From positions 4,836,001-4,900,000 of the forward strand of contig NZ_CP046115.1 in the NCBI RefSeq assembly GCF_009707385.1: a stretch of DNA of 64,000 nucleotides. Direction: 5' to 3'. This document shows, one piece after another, positions 43,932 to 54,284 of this stretch. Each line of letters starts with the position of its first letter. Position 1 is the first letter of the stretch. Made by a program: the position numbers and the translations under genes. The notes under the pieces were generated by a model. It made no database searches, was not told the origin of the DNA, and saw nothing but the letters and a program-made list of their open reading frames with translations. The stretch is from Klebsiella oxytoca. GTDB lineage: Bacteria > Pseudomonadota > Gammaproteobacteria > Enterobacterales > Enterobacteriaceae.

Positions 43932-45200
43932 TTACGGATGAAAAGGGAAAAGGATTGGCAGCAGAATCAGGCTGACAATGGTGGAAACGATGATCAAAGG
44001 GATGCCAGCTTTGGCGTAATCAACAAACTTATACCCGCCGGCCGACAGCACCATCATGTTGGCCGGCATGCCGATAGGCGTGGCGTAGGCGCAGGAGCTG
44101 CCGATAACCGTCGCCATCAGTACTGCCCGAGGATCGGCGCCCATGCCTGCGGCAATCGATAGACTGACCGGCACCAGCAGCGCAACGGTCGCGGTGTTGG
44201 ACATAAAGTTGGTCATGATGACGGACAGGGCAAAGACAACGACCAGCAGCATAAACGGCGAAGAGTTTTGTCCCAGCATGCCAATCACGTGATCGGCAAC
44301 CAGTTTTCCCGCCCCGGTCATTTCCAGCGCTTTTGCCAGGGCCAGAGTGCCGCCGAAGATAAAAATAGTTTGTGAATCAATGGCTTTATAAGCCTGTTTT
44401 TCAGTGAGCACGCCAGTTACTACCAGCACCAGCGCACCGATACAGCCAGCTACCGCCAGGCTAATACCAGTCTGCTTTTCGAAAATCATGCCGAGGATCG
44501 TGGCGATCAGAACAAGCAAAGAGAGGATCTGCTTCCAGCGCGGGACGTGGCTGTAATCGCGCTGTTCGCCGACGCTGCCTACTTCGCCGCTGTTTGGGTA
44601 ATTCGGCAGGAACTTATAGCCGATAGTCAGAAAGTAAAGAATGCCGCAGACCAGCATCGGCAGGCCCACTTTTGCGTATTCAAAGAAACCGAAGCCGCTG
44701 CCGATATTCTGTAATGCTGATTGTGCAATAAGGTTGCCCGGCGCGCCAATCAACGACAGGTTACCGCCGAGCGCAGCGGCGAAAACCAGCGGCATCAGCA
44801 GTCGGGAACGGGCAAAGCCTGATTTTGCCGCCACGCCGATAACGACCGGGATCAGGACAGCTGCGGTACCGGTATTGGAGAGGAAACCGGACATCACGCC
44901 AACCACGACCATAATGGTAAAAATCAGCTGTTTTTCCGTTTTAGCGAAGCGCGTAATCACGCCCCCCACCTTATTCGCCATCCCGGTTTCAAATAGCGCC
45001 CCGCCGACGATAAACATGGCGACGAAGAGAATGACGTTGGTGTCGATAAAGCCGGCGAAAGCCTGCTTGAGATTGAGCACGCCGGTGAGAACCAGTGCGA
45101 CGCAAACCACCATAGATGTGACCGCGAGCGGTATTTTTTCCCACACAAACATGGCGATAGCAAACACCAGCAAACATAGAGTAATGGTAATCGGTTCCAT
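43932..45200 (-). CDS. DASS/SLC13-type anion transporter, probable tartrate carrier
   Basis: The 422-residue inner-membrane protein has about eleven hydrophobic helices and the paired motifs of divalent-anion transporters, FLSNTGTAAVLIPVV (about residue 105) and FMSNTATVALLVPVS (about residue 350), with GNLSLIGAPGNLIAQ. It looks like the carrier of the Salmonella tartrate locus (STM3356). There, an ATG to ATA change of the start codon abolishes tartrate use in some serovar Paratyphi B strains. Here the matching start at 45200 is an intact ATG (MEPITITLCLLV), with only a weak GGAT ribosome site about 12 bases upstream. A longer frame of 23 codons exists. The substrate is inferred from context. 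Confidence 0.83.
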   Translation of the reverse strand: MEPITITLCLLVFAIAMFVWEKIPLAVTSMVVCVALVLTGVLNLKQAFAGFIDTNVILFVAMFIVGGALFETGMANKVGGVITRFAKTEKQLIFTIMVVVGVMSGFLSNTGTAAVLIPVVIGVAAKSGFARSRLLMPLVFAAALGGNLSLIGAPGNLIAQSALQNIGSGFGFFEYAKVGLPMLVCGILYFLTIGYKFLPNYPNSGEVGSVGEQRDYSHVPRWKQILSLLVLIATILGMIFEKQTGISLAVAGCIGALVLVVTGVLTEKQAYKAIDSQTIFIFGGTLALAKALEMTGAGKLVADHVIGMLGQNSSPFMLLVVVFALSVIMTNFMSNTATVALLVPVSLSIAAGMGADPRAVLMATVIGSSCAYATPIGMPANMMVLSAGGYKFVDYAKAGIPLIIVSTIVSLILLPILFPFHP

Positions 45201-45210
45201 ATTTATAGTT

Positions 45211-45243
45211 ATCCAATCAATGATATATGATATTGTATCCAAT
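45211..45243. promoter_or_regulatory. Candidate GntR-family operator upstream of the transporter gene
   Basis: ATTGTATCCAAT at 45232-45243 differs by one base from the palindrome ATTGTATACAAT typical of FadR/VanR-type regulators. A second ATCCAAT lies at 45211-45217, giving a direct repeat 26 bases apart. It precedes the first gene of the catabolic operon and faces the two GntR genes. Assignment is inference. Confidence 0.4.
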
Positions 45244-45382
45244 ATTGACAGGGGGGAAATTATTCCCATGCAAAGAGTAAGTCAATGCGTTTTTCACGAA
45301 AGCGTCAGGATTGAGATCTTCATCAAAATCTCACAAAAGCAGTAACTTAGAGTAATTAATTCATGGAGCGAATAGATAAGGA

Positions 45383-45403
45383 GCCTGCAACGATCATGCA
45401 GGC
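45383..45403 (-). terminator. Hairpin downstream of the GntR pair
   Basis: GCCTGC/GCAGGC with a 9-base loop begins eight bases past the stop codon at 45411. The T-run on the minus strand is poor, so read-through into the transporter operon is possible. Confidence 0.4.
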
Positions 45404-45410
45404 GGTTAGG

Positions 45411-46076
45411 TCATGCCGAGGGCTCGCCGACGTAGCGCGTCAGCATATTCTCCATCGAACGGATGATATGCTCGCGCATTCGCTGACGGGCCAGCGCTTC
45501 ATTATGCTGCTCCAGGGCCTGTAAAATCCCTTTATGCTCGCGTATGGAAATGATCGCGTACTCTTCCTCGGTGACCTTATGCCCCATCGATAGCCCGTTC
45601 CACATATTGCTGAGCAGCAGCTTCATTTTGCCGTTTCCGGCAGCGTTCCATATCTCCATATGAAAAGCCTGATTGAGGTCAGAATATTCAGCTGAGTTAT
45701 TTTCCGCCAGCGCTTTTTCCGCAGCGTAATGGACTTCGGCAATGCGCGAAATGTCCGTCCCAGGGCGAGAAGCTTTAGCGACCGCTTCGCTCTCCAGCAG
45801 AGCGCGAATCTCGTAATGCTCGCGAATCGTTTGTTCGTTAATCCCCAGCACAACCGCCCCTTTATTGGGGCGGACTTTAATCAGCCCATCCGCAGCCAGT
45901 ATCTGAAATGCTTCACGCACGGGCATACTGGATACGCCAACCATGCTGGCGATCCCTTCAAGGGTAATTTCTTGCCCTTCAACTAAATCTCGCGACAGTA
46001 TCGCTTTACGTAATACTGCCGCGACCTGCTCTTTCGCTGAAAGAAGCTTAATTTTCCCTAATCGAGGCTTCTGCAC
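45411..46076 (-). CDS. GntR-family transcriptional regulator (FadR/VanR type), complete effector site
   Basis: The 221-residue protein has a winged helix (about residues 15-80, EITLEGIASMVGVSSMPVREAFQILAADG). The FCD effector domain has the metal-ligand set Asp and His in YSDLNQAFHMEIWNAAGNGKM, His in SIREHKGILQAL, and His in MREHIIRS. Such regulators bind carboxylic acids at a metal. It probably controls the adjoining tartrate genes. The start is a GTG at 46076 with AAGGA upstream, inside the end of the other GntR gene (29-base overlap), so translation of the two is coupled. I do not recognise a gene name. Confidence 0.85.
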   Translation of the reverse strand: MQKPRLGKIKLLSAKEQVAAVLRKAILSRDLVEGQEITLEGIASMVGVSSMPVREAFQILAADGLIKVRPNKGAVVLGINEQTIREHYEIRALLESEAVAKASRPGTDISRIAEVHYAAEKALAENNSAEYSDLNQAFHMEIWNAAGNGKMKLLLSNMWNGLSMGHKVTEEEYAIISIREHKGILQALEQHNEALARQRMREHIIRSMENMLTRYVGEPSA

Positions 46077-46692
46077 TTTCCCAATCCTTCATGTGTTGAC
46101 GCATTATTTCTGCCAGAGAGAGGAAATAACGCTGCGTTTCCTGCACGATCCCGGCGCAGTCGCCTTGACGGATAGCATCCATCAGAGAACTGAGTATTTG
46201 CGCCGACTCCTGATTATCCTCTTTCAGATACAGAATGACATAGCCGATATAACCATCTAAAAACTGCTGATAAATCTTTTCCAGATAGCGGTTATCAATA
46301 TAAGAAATGAGCGCCTGATGAAACGCCAGCTCCCGTATCTTCTCACCTGGATGCCCCAACTCTCGCGCTCTCGTAGCCAGCGACTCGCCTGCCGCCGCAG
46401 GCACCAGTGAAAAAAGCACCGTTGCCATTGCGGCAATGGCCTGGAAAATATGGCTGATGTGGTCAGGCTCCAGCCGTGAGACCTGCATATGGCGGTTTGG
46501 CAAGCGCACCAGAAACCCTTCCTGCTCCAGGGCCTGTAACGCTTCACGAACCGGCATACGAGAAAGCCCCAGCTGTTCCGCAATACTCTCCTGCGTGAGC
46601 TCATCTCCCGGTTTCATACTGCCGGAAAGGATCTCGTAACGGATCATTTGAGTAATGTGGTCCCTGGTCTGCTTTCTTTCGATTTTTTTCAC
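46048..46692 (-). CDS. GntR-family transcriptional regulator with degenerate effector domain
   Basis: The 214-residue protein has a good winged-helix domain (about 10-75, QESIAEQLGLSRMPVREALQALEQEG). Its FCD-like C-terminal domain keeps the His of LAFHQALISYIDNRYLEK but lacks the histidines of the second half: NQESAQILSSLMDAIRQGD stands where an E-H-x-x-I motif is expected. It may bind no metal, bind a different ligand, or pair with the other regulator (inference). The start is GTG with GAGGGC upstream. The stop lies 29 bases inside the downstream GntR gene. Confidence 0.82.
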   Translation of the reverse strand: MKKIERKQTRDHITQMIRYEILSGSMKPGDELTQESIAEQLGLSRMPVREALQALEQEGFLVRLPNRHMQVSRLEPDHISHIFQAIAAMATVLFSLVPAAAGESLATRARELGHPGEKIRELAFHQALISYIDNRYLEKIYQQFLDGYIGYVILYLKEDNQESAQILSSLMDAIRQGDCAGIVQETQRYFLSLAEIMRQHMKDWESAEASIREN

Positions 46693-46779
46693 GACGCCCT
46701 CGTTTGTTGCCGCTCAAGACGCGGGGAGTTTAGCAGATTTACCAGCAGGTTGAGTCATTCAGGGGCGGGAGAAAGGCAT

Positions 46780-46806
46780 AAAAAAGCCGGAACCCAGGCT
46801 CCGGCT
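46780..46806 (-). terminator. Terminator of mdh
   Basis: AGCCGGA/TCCGGCT with an 8-base loop (46785-46806) is followed on the minus strand by six T residues. It lies 18 bases past the mdh stop codon and separates mdh from the GntR genes. Confidence 0.9.
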
Positions 46807-46823
46807 AATCTTTTTATGAAACG

Positions 46824-48101
<1,278 letters not shown>

Positions 48102-48137
48102 TTTGCATAAAAATGCATGCTTATGCATAATGATGTT
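48102..48137. promoter_or_regulatory. ARG boxes of argR (autoregulation)
   Basis: Two 18-bp ARG-box-like elements stand side by side, carrying half-sites of the TGCAT/ATGCA type in place of the consensus TGAAT/ATTCA. The first is centred on TTGCATAAAAATGCATG and the second on CTTATGCATAATG. They lie between the likely -10 and the argR start, as expected for ArgR self-repression. Confidence 0.7.
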
Positions 48138-48161
48138 GTTTTTACCACCATAACTGGGTGA

Positions 48162-48635
<474 letters not shown>

Positions 48636-48643
48636 TTCCCTCC

Positions 48644-48665
48644 CCCTCTGGTTAACACCAGAGGG
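48644..48665 (+). terminator. Hairpin downstream of argR
   Basis: CCCTCTGGT/ACCAGAGGG is a perfect 9-bp stem with a 4-base loop, eight bases past the argR stop. No T-run follows directly. Confidence 0.7.
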
Positions 48666-48989
48666 CACCCTTCAAAAAATTATCATTTCTTTAACATTTT
48701 GTGTGTTTTTCCGCTTATATACATACTTTTACCTAACAAAAACGACTTAAACGCACAAAAGATCAAATCCATATATCATTATGATTTTAATAGATATATT
48801 GATCATACGTGGCTAAAAAATAACATTTCTAATACTTATACGTTATAAAAACGACATTTCTTTGTAATCATTTACATGAATAACAATTAGCAAGGTATTA
48901 ATATTTTCAGTGATTAGTGTATACTTGATTTTGTGATGAGGGTCACGAAACAAAGGCCCCCAACAAAAAGATTCGACGAGGTGAACATC
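48666..48989 (+). promoter_or_regulatory. Very AT-rich region upstream of yhcN
   Basis: About 320 bases of very AT-rich sequence, suited to H-NS binding or DNA bending, precede the first yhcN gene. TATACT at 48920-48925 is a likely -10, giving a leader of about 60 bases. No convincing -35 or coding frame is seen. Confidence 0.5.
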
Positions 48990-49253
48990 ATGAAAATCAA
49001 AACCACTGTAGCAACATTAAGCATTCTTTCCGTTCTGTCCTTTGGCGCCTTCGCCGCTGACTCCATCAACAGCGAACAGGCTCAAGGCCGTCAGGCAATC
49101 GGCACTATTTCCGTCGGCGCGGTAAGCTCTTCCCCGATGGATATGCACGAAATGCTGAACAAAAAAGCGCAAGAAGAAGGTGCTTCTTCTTATCGCATCA
49201 TTGAAGCACGTACCGGCGATCACTGGCACGCAACCGCTGAACTGTATAAATAA
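48990..49253 (+). CDS. yhcN: Periplasmic stress protein YhcN (DUF1471/YdgH-BhsA-McbA family), copy 1
   Basis: The 87-residue protein has a signal peptide (MKIKTTVATLSILSVLSFGAF, cleaved after Ala22 before DSINSE). The small DUF1471 domain ends EGASSYRIIEARTGD then HWHATAELYK. In E. coli YhcN is induced by cytoplasmic acid and peroxide and affects biofilm. The start at 48990 has GAGGTG upstream; a longer frame is rejected since it hides the signal peptide. A second copy follows 106 bases downstream. Confidence 0.95.
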   Translation: MKIKTTVATLSILSVLSFGAFAADSINSEQAQGRQAIGTISVGAVSSSPMDMHEMLNKKAQEEGASSYRIIEARTGDHWHATAELYK

Positions 49254-49359
49254 GATTTAACAATTGTCGGCCATTTACTGAAACAGAATCTCGCCAGCGG
49301 CCTCACAGACGCACAATAGTCTGATGCCGCTGCAAAAAATTAAGGTTGGAGAAAAAATT

Positions 49360-49626
49360 ATGAAAAGCGCAATTATCATCGCATCCCTGGGTCTGGCTTC
49401 CGTTCTCTCTTTCGGCGCAAACGCAGCCGTGAATCAAGTGAGCGCAGAGCAGGCGCAAAATCTGCAATCCATGGGCACCGTTTCCGTTTCTCAGGTAGGC
49501 AGCGCTCCGATGGATATGCGTCAGGAACTGGCAGCTAAAGCTGAGAAAGAAGGTGCCAGCAGCTACCGTATTATTGAAGCACGCACCGGCGACAACTGGC
49601 ACGCTACAGCTGAGTTGTACAAATAA
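49360..49626 (+). CDS. Periplasmic stress protein YhcN-like, copy 2
   Basis: The 88-residue paralog has its own signal peptide (MKSAIIIASLGLASVLSFGA, cleaved near AVNQ). The C-terminal 25 residues are identical to copy 1 except one position (Asn for His), while the signal peptide and residues 25-60 differ clearly. It has its own ribosome site (GGAG) and sits before a strong terminator, so the pair may form one transcript or two. It arose by tandem duplication; E. coli has one copy at this place. Confidence 0.92.
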   Translation: MKSAIIIASLGLASVLSFGANAAVNQVSAEQAQNLQSMGTVSVSQVGSAPMDMRQELAAKAEKEGASSYRIIEARTGDNWHATAELYK

Positions 49627-49652
49627 ACCCTCGTCGTCTTATCCGACGACTT

Positions 49653-49678
49653 GCCCCCGCCCTGTCGGGGGCTTTTTT
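49653..49678 (+). terminator. Terminator of the yhcN pair
   Basis: GCCCCCG/CGGGGGC with a 6-base loop is followed by six T residues, a strong rho-independent terminator. A further hairpin (GTCGTC/GACGAC) precedes it, right after the stop codon. Confidence 0.92.
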
Positions 49679-49682
49679 ATGG

Positions 49683-49952
49683 CTACCGCACGTTAAAACG
49701 AAGTTCTCCTTCCAGTTCTTCCTCCGCCTCATCAAATAGCAATATTAACGCGCCAAAGCGCCGCCGCTGATTCTCGCTTAGATGAACAAACTCGATCTCC
49801 AGCGGTAGGGGCAACAGACCGGCGGTCACCGCCTCCCACAACGAATCAAGGTTGTTCACTCTCTCATGCTCCAGAGCGAAGGTGCGTGAAAACTCACGAT
49901 AAAAATCCTGCTGCTCAGCTATTTCATCGAAATCAAAGGTATAGGTATTCAT
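49683..49952 (-). CDS. yhcO: Barstar-family protein YhcO
   Basis: The 89-residue protein resembles barstar, the inhibitor of the ribonuclease barnase ([43 protein letters not shown]). No barnase-like toxin gene is next to it, so the partner is unknown. The start at 49952 (MNTYTFDFD) matches the E. coli protein; a six-residue longer frame is less likely. It is convergent with yhcN and separated from aaeB by 140 bases. Confidence 0.92.
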   Translation of the reverse strand: MNTYTFDFDEIAEQQDFYREFSRTFALEHERVNNLDSLWEAVTAGLLPLPLEIEFVHLSENQRRRFGALILLFDEAEEELEGELRFNVR

Positions 49953-50055
49953 TGCCCGCATCCTGTCCACACCTGCAGCTCTTCATAGCCCGGAACCCCG
50001 GCATGTAGTTCCACTCTGACGGAGGAGTTATTGTTCTGACAGTTAAGTATAGCGA

Positions 50056-50084
50056 TAAAAAAACCGACGCTTCAGGCGTCGGTT
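50056..50084 (-). terminator. Terminator of aaeXAB
   Basis: AACCGACGC/GCGTCGGTT (50062-50084) with a 5-base loop is followed on the minus strand by a run of T residues. It lies eight bases past the aaeB stop. Confidence 0.88.
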
Positions 50085-50091
50085 CTGGCGG

Positions 50092-52059
50092 TTAGCTATT
50101 GGTTAAAACATGCTGATACTTATGCAGCATATCCACCAGCCTGCGTACCGGCTCGGTCACCTGCTCAGAGGCTTCCCAGAGCTGTAATTTTTGCTGGTAG
50201 ACATCCAGCTCATCAAGCAGGCGAGTAAAATAGTAGCGCCGCTTGTCATCATTGCTGGCGGAAATAACGCGATCCGCCGAACGACGCAGCTGCCGGTGAA
50301 AGGCGGAGAGGTCGTCATTTATCGGTACCGGCGCATCGCGTAAACGCTGGTGCGCGATAATCAGGGTCAACGCCAGGCGAAACCGGGCAATATCACCCGG
50401 AAATTTATTCAGCAGCAAAAAGAGCTGGCGATAGAGGGCCGGTAAATGGTTCTCTTTACGTCGCGCGGTATTGGTGGTCAGCGATGATACCGCTGCCGAC
50501 ACGAACTGGTTGAGCAACACGCGACCGGTGCGGGCCTGCGAGTTATCGCGAACCAGCAAGATCACCATCAGCGCGAGGAAACATCCCACGATCTGACCTA
50601 AAGCGCTATCGAGAAACTGATTGAATTCAAACTTCATCGGATTATCGAGCACCAGAATATTAATCGTGCTGGCCAGTGCCCCCAGCGATCCCAGCCGCCG
50701 CTTTTGTACCTCAATGCCGATAAAAAATGCCATCACCGCGAGGCTGATACACAGCAGCAGCATACTTTGTTGAGTGGCGGGCATAATCACGAGGAAAAAC
50801 AGCGCGCCCAGCGGTAAAGCCGCCAGCGTGCCGTAGAGGAAATCAATAGCCACCATTCGCGGATTGGGCAGACGCATGGCTAAGGCAGTGACAACCGCAA
50901 TCATCACCATCGCTCCGCTACCGGAAGTCCAGCCAGTCCATAGCCAGAACAGCGTTCCGAGGATACAGGAGATGGACGTGCGCCAGAAGTTAACCATCGC
51001 ATGGTGTCGCTCGGCGGATTCCGCCTTCACTACCACTTCCCCTTGCAGCACTTCCTCTTCAATACGGCTGATTTTGGTATTACCGACGACTCCCCGTTTC
51101 AAAAGCAGATAGCGCGTAGCGGCCCCGACCCAGCTGTAGATCGTCACCGGCGTATTGTGCTCCCCCTTCCAGGTCAAAAAGCGGCGCATGCGCTTTAGCT
51201 GCCGGTGCACATCCTGCACGGTCTCTACCGGTTCAGCAAACAGCTCCCGATAATCATCGGTGACCATCTCAGGCCGGGTATTCTGAATCAAAAAGGTTTC
51301 ACAGGCCTGAGTAATCAAGGTCAGAGAGAGCGTATTGATAGCCTTCAGCCGCTGGTTCACTTTTGCCCAGCGTGAAGATTCCATGATCAAATTGGCGCGC
51401 ATCCCTTCCAGCCCGTTGGTACGGCGAACCAGCGCGCTCCAGGCCTTATCGACCTCATCTTTATCGCCATATGCCACGCAAAGCTGCATCAGGCGATATT
51501 GATCGATCAGCAGATTATCCAGCTCAAGGTCGATCTCTTTTTTAATCGAACGCGGCGAAAATAGCAGGTCCGCCACGATGGCGCTGACGATACCCACCAC
51601 AATTTCACTGCAGCGTTCGACGGCGAACTGCGGTGCCAGCATCGGTTCTTCGTGGATGGTGATAACAATGATAAGCGCGGTATAGCCCGCCAGACCCCAG
51701 GCGTAGGAGTTTTCAACCCGTACCAGCGAGGAGATCCAGGTACAGAATCCCGCCCACAGGCAGCAGACCAGAACCATCAGTAGCGGGGCGCGGATCATCA
51801 CAATGATGATCGCCAGCGCCGCAATACAGCCAATGAAAGTACCGACAATACGCAGCATCCCGCGATAGCGAATAGCGCCAGAGTAAGGCTCACCTCCGGC
51901 GGCAAATGCAGGACCAGCAGCAACAATAGCGGCGGTAAGCACCGCCCAACGCGGTGTTTCCAGTTGGAAGTGAAAACCGACGAATAACGCCAGCACCACC
52001 GCACAGGCTAATTTAACGGCAAAGCGGAGATGCCGAAGCTCGATGGTGAAGATCCCCAT
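50092..52059 (-). CDS. aaeB: p-Hydroxybenzoic acid efflux pump subunit AaeB
   Basis: AaeB is an inner-membrane pump of the aromatic acid exporter (FUSC) family that works with AaeA to expel hydroxylated aromatic carboxylic acids. The 655-residue protein has two blocks of five to six helices (about residues 12-170 and 370-500), each followed by a large cytoplasmic part. The N-terminal [28 protein letters not shown] is the family signature. It starts five bases after aaeA ends. Confidence 0.95.
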   Translation of the reverse strand: MGIFTIELRHLRFAVKLACAVVLALFVGFHFQLETPRWAVLTAAIVAAGPAFAAGGEPYSGAIRYRGMLRIVGTFIGCIAALAIIIVMIRAPLLMVLVCCLWAGFCTWISSLVRVENSYAWGLAGYTALIIVITIHEEPMLAPQFAVERCSEIVVGIVSAIVADLLFSPRSIKKEIDLELDNLLIDQYRLMQLCVAYGDKDEVDKAWSALVRRTNGLEGMRANLIMESSRWAKVNQRLKAINTLSLTLITQACETFLIQNTRPEMVTDDYRELFAEPVETVQDVHRQLKRMRRFLTWKGEHNTPVTIYSWVGAATRYLLLKRGVVGNTKISRIEEEVLQGEVVVKAESAERHHAMVNFWRTSISCILGTLFWLWTGWTSGSGAMVMIAVVTALAMRLPNPRMVAIDFLYGTLAALPLGALFFLVIMPATQQSMLLLCISLAVMAFFIGIEVQKRRLGSLGALASTINILVLDNPMKFEFNQFLDSALGQIVGCFLALMVILLVRDNSQARTGRVLLNQFVSAAVSSLTTNTARRKENHLPALYRQLFLLLNKFPGDIARFRLALTLIIAHQRLRDAPVPINDDLSAFHRQLRRSADRVISASNDDKRRYYFTRLLDELDVYQQKLQLWEASEQVTEPVRRLVDMLHKYQHVLTNS

Positions 52060-52064
52060 GGCGG

Positions 52065-52997
52065 TTAACCAAACTCACGCAGGCGCATCGCCAGTTTCTG
52101 GAAAAAGTTTGCCCGACGGGTATCACGATCGTCTTTACCGGTAATCACCACCGTTGCGGTAGTCCCCGCAGGCCAGAGGTTACCCTGCTGTTGGTCAAGA
52201 CGAATGCGTACCGGTACCCTCTGCGCCAGGCGCACCCATTCAAGGTTTGAATCAATAGAAGCCAGCCCTTTAGAATCGCTGCTGCTGCTGGCATTAGTGA
52301 CGCCGGCGGCAATGCTGTCGACGGTACCCTTAAGGGTTTGCACGCTTCCCAGCGGCGTAATTTCGGCTCGAAAGCCGGGACGTACGCCCTCAAGCTTGGT
52401 CTCTTCAAGATAGGCCATCACATAGAAAGTATTCTGTTTAACCAGCGCTACAGCGGTCGAACCGCGGGTAATAAACTCGCCGCGGTAAACATTCAGGTTA
52501 GTCACCCAGCCATCGGCCGGGGCGCGAATTACCGTGCGTTCGAGATCAAGCTTCGCCAGATCGCGGCTCGCGACCGCTTTGGCTAGCTGATGCTCAACGG
52601 TTTGCAAAACGTTATTCGCCTGATCAATTTCTTCCCGGGACATCGCCTGGACGCCAAGACGATTACGACGACCGGCTTCAACCCGTTTCTCCTGCGCCAG
52701 AGTCTGGTAGTAGGAAACATCGGCTTCCGCCTCGGCTAATGCTTTCTGGTAACGGGGTTGATCGATGATGAACAAAACCTGGTCTTTCTTAACCAGCTGG
52801 TTATCCTTAATATTCACCTGCGAAATCAGTCCGGAAACATCGGGAGCGATGGCCACGATATCCGCACTAAAGCGCGCATCGCGCGTCCAGGGCGAGGCGG
52901 TGTAGTACACCCATGCGCGAAAAATCGCCATAAATGCCAGGATAACCAGTATCACAGTGATTGCGGTACGGAGGATATTTCTTGTTAGTGTTTTCAC
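52065..52997 (-). CDS. aaeA: p-Hydroxybenzoic acid efflux pump membrane fusion protein AaeA
   Basis: AaeA links the AaeB pump to the outer membrane. The 310-residue protein has one N-terminal helix (about 10-30). The biotinyl-lipoyl-like domain follows, halves [29 protein letters not shown] and [21 protein letters not shown]. An alpha-helical hairpin with [20 protein letters not shown] stands between them. The start is GTG with GAGGT nine bases upstream. It follows aaeX by seven bases. Confidence 0.95.
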   Translation of the reverse strand: MKTLTRNILRTAITVILVILAFMAIFRAWVYYTASPWTRDARFSADIVAIAPDVSGLISQVNIKDNQLVKKDQVLFIIDQPRYQKALAEAEADVSYYQTLAQEKRVEAGRRNRLGVQAMSREEIDQANNVLQTVEHQLAKAVASRDLAKLDLERTVIRAPADGWVTNLNVYRGEFITRGSTAVALVKQNTFYVMAYLEETKLEGVRPGFRAEITPLGSVQTLKGTVDSIAAGVTNASSSSDSKGLASIDSNLEWVRLAQRVPVRIRLDQQQGNLWPAGTTATVVITGKDDRDTRRANFFQKLAMRLREFG

Positions 52998-53004
52998 ATC
53001 TACC

Positions 53005-53208
53005 TCAAACGAACAAACGCGATATCAGATAAAACAGGCAGCAATAGAGCGCGGTATTAAACAGTGCCGGGTGCCAGACAAAATCATAGATGCCGGTCGG
53101 AACCAGCAGACGATGCACCAGCCAGAAGATGGCTAGCGACAATAGCAACTCAAAGAAGATCGGCGGAAACGATAAGCCGAAAATCACAATGACAGGAAAC
53201 AGACTCAT
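53005..53208 (-). CDS. aaeX: Small membrane protein AaeX
   Basis: The 67-residue protein is predicted to have two transmembrane helices (residues 3-30 and 45-65) and the conserved [20 protein letters not shown] between them (DUF1656). It is the first gene of aaeXAB, and its function is unknown. The start has AGGAAAC upstream. Confidence 0.94.
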
Positions 53209-53305
53209 GATGACCTTGATAAGAAGCGTGCAGGTGGTATGCGCAATGCGTTTATTATTTAGCTAACTATATAGTACCGTAACAATTGCAGCCTTATCTA
53301 TAATT

Positions 53306-53321
53306 TGTGATCTAAATCACT
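53306..53321. promoter_or_regulatory. Candidate CRP site between aaeX and aaeR
   Basis: TGTGATCTAAATCACT matches the CRP consensus TGTGA-N6-TCACA except at the last base. It is centred 26 bases before the aaeR start and about 105 bases before aaeX, so it could repress aaeR or activate aaeXAB (inference). Confidence 0.5.
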
Positions 53322-53339
53322 TTTAAGCCAGAGTGAATA

Positions 53340-54269
53340 ATGGAACGATTAAAACGCATGTCCGTTTTTGCCAGAGTGGTTGAATTAGGTTCATTTACCG
53401 CCGCGGCCCGTCAGCTCCAGATGAGCGTTTCTTCCATCAGCCAGACCGTAGCCAAACTGGAAGATGAACTGCAGGTTAAGCTCCTCAACCGCAGCACGCG
53501 TAGCCTTGGCTTAACAGAAGCGGGAAAAATATATTACCAGGGCTGCCGGCGAATGCTGTTCGAAGTCCAGGATGTTCACGAACAGCTCTACGCGTTTAAC
53601 AATACGCCCATCGGTACGCTGCGCATCGGCTGTTCTTCAACTATGGCACAGAATGTCCTGGCTCGCATAACCGCGGAAATGCTGAAAGAACACCCGGGGC
53701 TGTCGATAAATCTGGTGACAGGAATTCCTGCACCGGATCTGATCGCCGACGGTCTGGACGTGGTTATTCGCGTGGGCGCACTGCAGGACTCCAGCCTCTT
53801 TTCCCGCCGGCTGGGCTCAATGCCGATGGTGCTTTGCGCGGCAAAAAGCTATCTCCAGCATGCTGGCTGTCCGGAAAAACCGGGCGATCTCGCCAGTCAC
53901 TCCTGGCTTGAATATAGCGTCCGACCGGATAACGAATTTGAAATTATCGCTCCGGAAGGGATCTCAACCAAGCTGATCCCACAGGGACGATTCGTCACTA
54001 ACGATCCGATGACTCTGGTGCGCTGGCTAACGGCAGGCGTCGGCGTCGCATACGTTCCGCTGATGTGGGCGATCGATGAGATCAACCGCGGCGAACTGGA
54101 GATCCTGCTGCCGAGCTACCAGTCCGATCCGCGCCCGGTTTACGCGCTATATACGGAAAAAGATAAGCTCCCTCTGAAGGTACAGGTGTGCATTAATTAC
54201 CTGACCGAGTATTTTGTCGGAGTGGCCAAAATTTACCAGGGTATGCACGGCCGTGGAATTGCCCGCTAG
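53340..54269 (+). CDS. aaeR: LysR-type regulator AaeR
   Basis: AaeR activates aaeXAB in response to aromatic carboxylic acids. The 309-residue protein has the N-terminal HTH (residues 1-60, FVRVVELG-type: VFARVVELGSFTAAARQLQMS, then VSSISQTVAKLEDELQVKLL). The LysR effector domain follows (about 90-295). It is divergent from aaeX, the usual LysR arrangement. The start is the ATG of MERLKRMSVFAR. Its end is followed on the other strand by the fucR-like remnant. Confidence 0.95.
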   Translation: MERLKRMSVFARVVELGSFTAAARQLQMSVSSISQTVAKLEDELQVKLLNRSTRSLGLTEAGKIYYQGCRRMLFEVQDVHEQLYAFNNTPIGTLRIGCSSTMAQNVLARITAEMLKEHPGLSINLVTGIPAPDLIADGLDVVIRVGALQDSSLFSRRLGSMPMVLCAAKSYLQHAGCPEKPGDLASHSWLEYSVRPDNEFEIIAPEGISTKLIPQGRFVTNDPMTLVRWLTAGVGVAYVPLMWAIDEINRGELEILLPSYQSDPRPVYALYTEKDKLPLKVQVCINYLTEYFVGVAKIYQGMHGRGIAR

Positions 54270-54284
54270 TGGCCTTATACCGGA

